Below are positions 58,567 to 64,000 of a stretch of 64,000 nt of DNA, piece after piece. Where the stretch lies: NCBI RefSeq assembly GCF_000224145.3, contig NW_004190416.2, positions 1-64,000 on the forward strand, read 5' to 3'. The translations under genes were made by a program, and so were the position numbers. The notes beneath the pieces are model-generated. The model worked only from the letters and a program-made list of their open reading frames with translations. It did not search any database and had not been told where the DNA came from. Position 1 is the first letter of the stretch; each line of letters begins with the position of its first letter. Source of the stretch: Ciona intestinalis. Its lineage: Eukaryota; Chordata; Ascidiacea; Phlebobranchia; Cionidae.

Positions 58567-61500
58567 TTAACGACGACTTGAACGCCAATCATCACGGCGA
58601 TCATCTTTCTTTGGTGGTGGTTGATCTGACCGAATCCTAAAACAAGGAAGTTTTTGTTTTTCTAATTAAAAAAGACATAAAAGGTAGAAATAAACATGAC
58701 AAAGATACAATTTGGTTAAATTTAAAAAGGCATACCATGTTTACTGTTTAGTTTTTATAATTAAATAAAAGCATAAAGGTATAAATATAACAGTTTATCT
58801 ATTTAAAAAAAGGAAATAAAAGGTTTTATTCAACTAAAAAAGGCATAAAAGTTAGGTTTATTTAACAAAAAACAAAAGTTTACCTTGGGCGCCATGCTCC
58901 AGTAGAAGGGGTTGTCGTTCTTTCCTTTGGTTTCCAAGCTTGGCTATCTCCCTCCTTTTTAGAGTCTTGATCCGAAGCATCCCGTCTCCATGCTCTCCCT
59001 GGCGATCCACGTCGCCCAGGAGGAGATCTCCGTCTCTCTGGCGATGCATTACCGGGAGGGGACACACGACGGCCAGGAGGAGAGCTTCTTCTTCCTTGAG
59101 GAGATGTTCGACGAGGAGAAGGGGATCTGCGCCTCCAGGAATTCTCTTCCCTTAAAAACAAAAATATTTTAAAAAAATTCTGTTACCTCAAAAACAAAAA
59201 TTATTTACAAATTCTTTCTATCAAAACAACAAATGTTGGTTAAAATAATTTTTTTCTATAAAAAAATCTAATTGTTATATTAATGTAGATAATCTTTTAG
59301 TGAACCATCCAGTAAAAAACAGTGTATTTCCGACAATTTATCCGCCAGTATTAATAGGCTTACGTTTATTTGCCCTTCCATTTACAACGTTCCCAATAAT
59401 GCATTAAGGGCTTTCTGATAAATTACTTGGTTTACCACTATAATTATACCAGAATTAAATATTCGTAACACACATGGCTAAACGGCTATTTTCTACGCAA
59501 GTGATGCCATATATTTGTTCACCTGGTAGGAGCACCTCTGGGTGATGGTCGATCTGCTTCTCTTTGGACAGTACGAGGACGCCAAGCTCCTTGGGATGGT
59601 GGGGAGCGGTTTCTTCCACTACAGGAGGAAGTTCATTAATAAAATTCTGTTTAATTCTATACGGGTTAGGAACTTAGAATTTAGCCGAAATTGGGCCATT
59701 ACCCAAATAATGTGACTAGTTCAATTCTATATTGGTGAACACCTGGGGTTCAGTCCAGACCTGGCCCATTCCAACAACCTTGTGCGTCCGAAAGTGACAA
59801 GCTTGGGATAGTAAAGCCCCTTGTACTAGTTCAGACTTTGGGATCACTGGGTTGAAACAATGCCAGTTACGTGTATTGCCCAAGAACGCATACACCCAAA
59901 ATAATATTAAGAAGGAAATGAACCACTTTTTGGGATAATGGACAATTCTGGCATAAACCCAAGAACCCTTGGCATGCCCCGCAAAATTGCTTACCCACAA
60001 AATACAAATAAACCTTCCCACTTACACATCGCGGGTAGGAGGACCTCTCCTCCAAGGCTCTTCCGACCGTTCATTTCTCGTATCTCCTCTTCCCCACTCT
60101 CCTCTTTCACGAGGAGCATCGCCTCCTCTTCTCCATGCTCCTCTATCCGCATCGGTTTTCGGAGTGTCCCGTCTCCAAGCAGTTCGCTCCGGAGGTCTGT
60201 AGAAACCATTTGTATTACCAACAACTTTTTTATTTAACCATACACAAAGTAACATACATAGTAACTTATAAGCGGGCATGAGGTGTATGAAACAGAACAC
60301 CAGTGTTGATGACTGTCCTAGCCCCACCACAATAAGATATAAGTTACGTTCAATTATATTGACACCAAGCATACCTTTCAGACTTGGTAGAAGCAATGTT
60401 TCGTTCCCTAAGAATCCTTTCTTCAATTTCTCTCTCTCGTTCACGTTGTAGTTGCTCTTGGTGTTCCAACGCAGCCATCTTTGCATTGTACGCTCTCTTC
60501 TCTTCTTCTTGCTTCTCTAACTTCATCCTTTCTTCTTCTTCTCTCTCTGTTTAAAAATTTCATAAACTAAATGCTTTCAAAAATTCATTGCTACACACAC
60601 ATATATTCAGTTGAGCGTTCCAAATAAAAAAACTTATAAAATAAAACAGTGCCAAAAAGTCACCGCTACACGATTATATAACTTATATAGATGACCTAAA
60701 ATTTATCCCAAGAAACTTACTTTTCTTGATCTCTTCATCTTTCCTCCTCTGCTCTTCCTCCTCCCTCTCCTTCAACCACTTCTGCCTCCTCTCCTCTTTC
60801 CTCGCCGCTCTTCTCTTTGCCAACCTGACAGCTCGTTCTTCAGCAAGCAACTTCTCATAAACAGCAAGTTTCTCCTAAACGAAGTAAAACACCAATTAAA
60901 ACATTCATTTCTTCAACATTTTGGCCAAAAAATTGTACAAGATGACAAGACTGGCTACAAGACAAAACAAAGAAAAAATAAATTTTAAAAGATTCAATCA
61001 CTCAAAATGTTGTCACAAATCCTGTACGAACTGACAGACTTGCTACAAAGCTGGGAAGAACAAGTTATTTTTCATCATCTCTGATTCTAAATGAGGTTTT
61101 GTTGTCGTTTCCAGTCTCGTATCATACTTGTCAACTTGTAAATTTAAAATTTGTAAAGGGCTTAAAACCTGATATATTGCACTTCTTGTTTGTCGCAGAT
61201 GATCGAGAAACGCTTCCTTGTCGTCATTCATGCGGATCATTCGCTTCTGATGTCCGAGGGCAAGTTCTTGCTCTTTCTTCAGGTTGATAATCTATAAATA
61301 AATCCCATGAATTGTACTGAACTACAACACACAGAACTATTAAACTATATACAAATTACTTATCGAGCATATATATATTCAATTAATTATGTTAAAAAAC
61401 TGAGACTCTTAAAATATTTCTACATATCAAGAAGTCTTAAATTGAAAATGTTCCAGGATTATAAAATGCAAGTGATACAATAGAACCACAGGCATGGTAA

Positions 61501-63689
61501 GATCCTGTGTTAATCTAGCAGCTAGTTCCAAGGTAGCACACAACATCAGTACAAGTTGTTGCCAAGGATAGTAACCGCATAACCGTATCCCACACATTCC
61601 CATATATAATCAAACTTAAACATAGAACTGAAATTACAGCTCTGAGGTCTAAACAACATCCTTTAAAACAAAAAAAAACAAAAGCTATTTTAAGCATCAA
61701 TGAAAAAAGCTATGGTATCACTTTTTTGGATGCGTGAGGTCCTTGAGTCTAGGATTTAAGCCAGATTTGACTCTTAACATCATAATTATTATTTATGCAT
61801 ATTGTGTCACACAAATCTTTGTACCCCCTCAAGATTAAAATTCTTCAAGCTTTGAAAGTTACCCACACATATTCATATCAACATTAATCCCAAGACTTAA
61901 ACAACATCATTTACCCTTTTGTAATTAATATCACAATTAGTAAACATACTGTATGTAGGGCTGTGGATTTTCCCTATTTTTGTTTAACCGTTAACCTTTC
62001 AGTTTTAACCGGTTAACCGGTTAACCGATACAAGTGTAATCCTAATAAAAGCGTCTTGTTTATCGCTTTTCTTTCGCGAATTTAAAGGCAACTTTACGAC
62101 GTACGTATGGACTATGCTTGCAATACACGGGCAAACGTTCTTAACGTTAAAGTATTGCTTTCCTATTCGTATTCAAACCTGTTTAAAGCACCTGCCTCTA
62201 AATAATCAACGTGTGAATTGCAATTATGACGCAGTTATTAACGTGTGAATTGCTATTATGTCGTAATCAATTGCCAGGTCAAACAATCGCTATTATGATG
62301 CAATGAATCCACGTGTGAATGCCTGCTTTTGTCGTAATAAACACGCTGCTTGGCTCAGGAAAACATTTAAGTTGTGTATTACACCAATATGATGTTGCAA
62401 AACTAGTTAGCCTGCGGTATTAACAATCAAGATTGATGGCGTAATCGCCGTTGTAGGGCACGATCAAAGCAACAGCGTCCCTGCGCACTCTGTCTTATTG
62501 CAAAACAACAATCAACGAACACGTGCCTTTCATGTAAATAAGACAGATATTGATATACGTTTATGTCCTATGACGTCATAGTTCGGTTAACGACTTGAAC
62601 TTTTCGTTAGCGGTTAACCGAATAGGTTCGGTTAACCGTTAACTTTTCCACAGCCCTAACTGTATGACACAAACACTTCTACATTTTTATTATTAATATT
62701 CTCCAACCTACTCTCTCTAACTAAAAGTTACCACAAACACATATTTTTATGCCTAAAATTAATCCCAAGATATAAACAAGGTCCTTTACCTTTTCTTCTT
62801 CCAGTTTATCCCACAACTCGGCATCCTCTTTAATCTTATGCTTGAACCTTTCCTTCAACAAAGGGATCTCCTCCAAACGCTTAGCACGCTCGAAATAATC
62901 AACCTGGGTAGAAATAGCATAAAATAAGTTGGCATTGAATTCGTTGGTGGTGTACGTTCGGGATAAGTGTTTAGACCATGTGGGACTTGGGCACCAAACC
63001 TGGGGTGGCAGGGTAGGCAGGCTAACCCTGAAACTGCCTGCATCATTTTAAAGTAAAAAAAGAGATTTATTTTATGGTGCAGATAGTTTATTATGCTTGC
63101 TAAAATATATATTTTTACAGCCGTCTAAAGAATATTGTTTTTAAATGCAGACTAAACCATAGAAGACTATAATAGAATTAGTATGAGGATTGTACATCAA
63201 CTTAACTAGGGCGAGTTATACAACCCACCCACTCTCTGTGATGCAACAAAGCAGCAATTCACGCTCGGAATCAAAACGATCACGAAACGTGAAACACAAA
63301 CTTTGTAAGTTTAATTTCCCAACAACGTAACACTTGTAAGCTACAACAAGCCAAACAAGCTGACTGGCCGTTGAGACAAAAATAAGCACAAAATGGGCCA
63401 TTTTGCCCTAAATGCGAGGACTAATGGCATGCCACGCTATGGGCCTCACCCACAAAGAAATGAGGCACAAAATCACTGATTTTCTGGTCAATTTTTAAAC
63501 ATAACGCACCACTTTTAGGACTCTTGTCCCTTGTAACTAATTACAAGACCCTCGAATGCAGTCACATTAATTACATCGAATTACCTTTTTCTCTTGAGCT
63601 TTCAAGCGATCTTGTTTCTCCTTCTTCTCTTTTTCCATGGTCGCCATCTGTCTCTCCATCAACTCATCAGGATCGATCTGGTTGAAAGT
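58567..63689 (-). CDS. EIF3A: Translation initiation factor 3 subunit a, C-terminal part
   Basis: Core scaffold of the eIF3 complex that loads mRNA on the 40S ribosome. The window has nine exons: 63585-63689, 62790-62903, 61169-61291, 60721-60874, 60375-60546, 60026-60196, 59523-59618, 58884-59150, 58567-58636, giving 258 codons to TAA; the N-terminal PCI part is beyond the right edge (partial gene). Diagnostic motif VDYFERAKRLEEIPLLKERF, then long charged coiled-coil exons (EERAVRLAKRRAARKEERR), matching the eIF3a spectrin-like helical region. The C-terminal low-complexity tail has WRRG/WRRD units and a run of SPPGRR-like repeats instead of the DDDRGPRRG repeats of human eIF3a. Ends DDWRSSRR. 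Introns carry repeat copies and a hAT MITE. Confidence 0.93.
61948..62666. mobile_element. hAT-type MITE with 8-bp target duplication
   Basis: Element 61956-62658 (703 bp) within the eIF3a intron between the VDYFERAKRLEE exon and the INLKKEQELALG exon. Ends TAGGGCTGTGGA and TCCACAGCCCTA are perfect inverted repeats, with inner GTTAACCGTTAAC-type inverted words (TTAACCGGTTAACCGGTTAA near the left end). It is flanked on both sides by ACTGTATG, an exact 8-bp duplication, as hAT transposases make. No transposase ORF, so non-autonomous. Confidence 0.9.
62904..63584. other. eIF3a intron with repeat fragments
   Basis: Intron between the first and second eIF3a exons of the window. It has two TAATGGG-family fragments (about 62930-63020 and 63385-63470). 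No exon or RNA gene seen. Confidence 0.5.
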
Positions 63690-64000
63690 CTGCAAGAAAA
63701 GAAAAATTAAACTTTTCTTAAAAAGTTTCCAATTTAAATATTGCGAATCGTTTTAACCATTGTTAGGTTTCTATGTCGCTGTTTCGAATGCGGAACAGTA
63801 TGTAAATATAAGTTATTGCAGTTATGGTTTGTCTGACTAGCTATTCAGTGTTAAGGTCAAAATAACGGAATTTATGCTGTAACATTTTTGCTTATAACTC
63901 GCACCCGGCAAATATATTCATTCAACTCTCTTCGTTCTTTAAATATCATGATCTTCGCAATCGTTTTCGAAAAGATAAGTAACCAATATTTTATTAAGTT
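63690..64000. other. Right edge: eIF3a intron
   Basis: AT-rich DNA upstream of the first eIF3a exon of the window. It contains a minus-oriented piece of the GATCATG repeat family (63905-63990). The next eIF3a exon is beyond 64000. Confidence 0.5.

Noticed and set aside
61956..62658. A transposase or host gene inside the hAT element
   Set aside because: No long open frame and no recognisable domain; the element is non-autonomous.

Overview
The window is eukaryotic genomic DNA: AT-rich, many short exons with GT-AG introns, no operon-style bacterial layout. All four recognisable genes lie on the minus strand. Their protein similarity, the small introns and the dense short dispersed repeats and MITEs suggest an invertebrate chordate, most likely an ascidian tunicate such as Ciona. 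That species call is inference; no search was run.

From left to right in window coordinates (3' to 5' for the genes): (1) 851-41391 is a complete usherin (USH2A) homologue. I could thread 78 exons with consistent reading phase, giving about 5,427 residues (or about 5,500 with an alternative last exon). The order is signal peptide, LamG-like, laminin N-terminal, a series of laminin-EGF repeats, FN3 domains, a LamG pair set inside an FN3 domain, many more FN3 domains, a CC-rich cysteine domain, further FN3 domains, a transmembrane helix and a cytoplasmic tail. This is the vertebrate usherin order. (2) 41392-44271 is intergenic and filled with palindromic MITE copies and a tandem duplication derived from the end of PCGF3. 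(3) 44272-46789 is a six-exon PCGF3 orthologue (243 aa; RING plus RAWUL), a PRC1.3-type polycomb subunit. (4) 47913-58202 is a 20-exon secreted GH31 alpha-glucosidase (about 1,031 aa) of the maltase-glucoamylase/sucrase-isomaltase group, with four N-terminal trefoil modules. (5) 58567-63689 is the C-terminal part of eIF3a (nine exons, 258 codons in the window); its 5' part lies beyond 64000.

The most striking observation is a 69-bp terminal exon at 851-919, about 1.1 kb beyond the apparent usherin stop. It is too short to appear as an obvious ORF. It ends in Asp-Thr-His-Leu-stop, the same four residues as the vertebrate usherin PDZ-binding C-terminus that recruits whirlin and harmonin. A perfect in-phase donor (AAC|GTAAGT) lies inside the preceding exon. 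Reading through that donor instead gives a different acidic tail ending YTLI, so the locus may encode two PDZ-ligand tails.

The genes do not form a pathway: usherin is an extracellular/membrane adhesion protein, PCGF3 is chromatin, GH31 is digestive, eIF3a is translation. The rest is repeats: a roughly 21-bp minisatellite at two loci, several dispersed families (one SINE-like) with many copies inside introns, and a hAT-type MITE with a perfect 8-bp target duplication in an eIF3a intron. Exon borders were placed by eye from splice motifs and phase, so single-base errors are possible.
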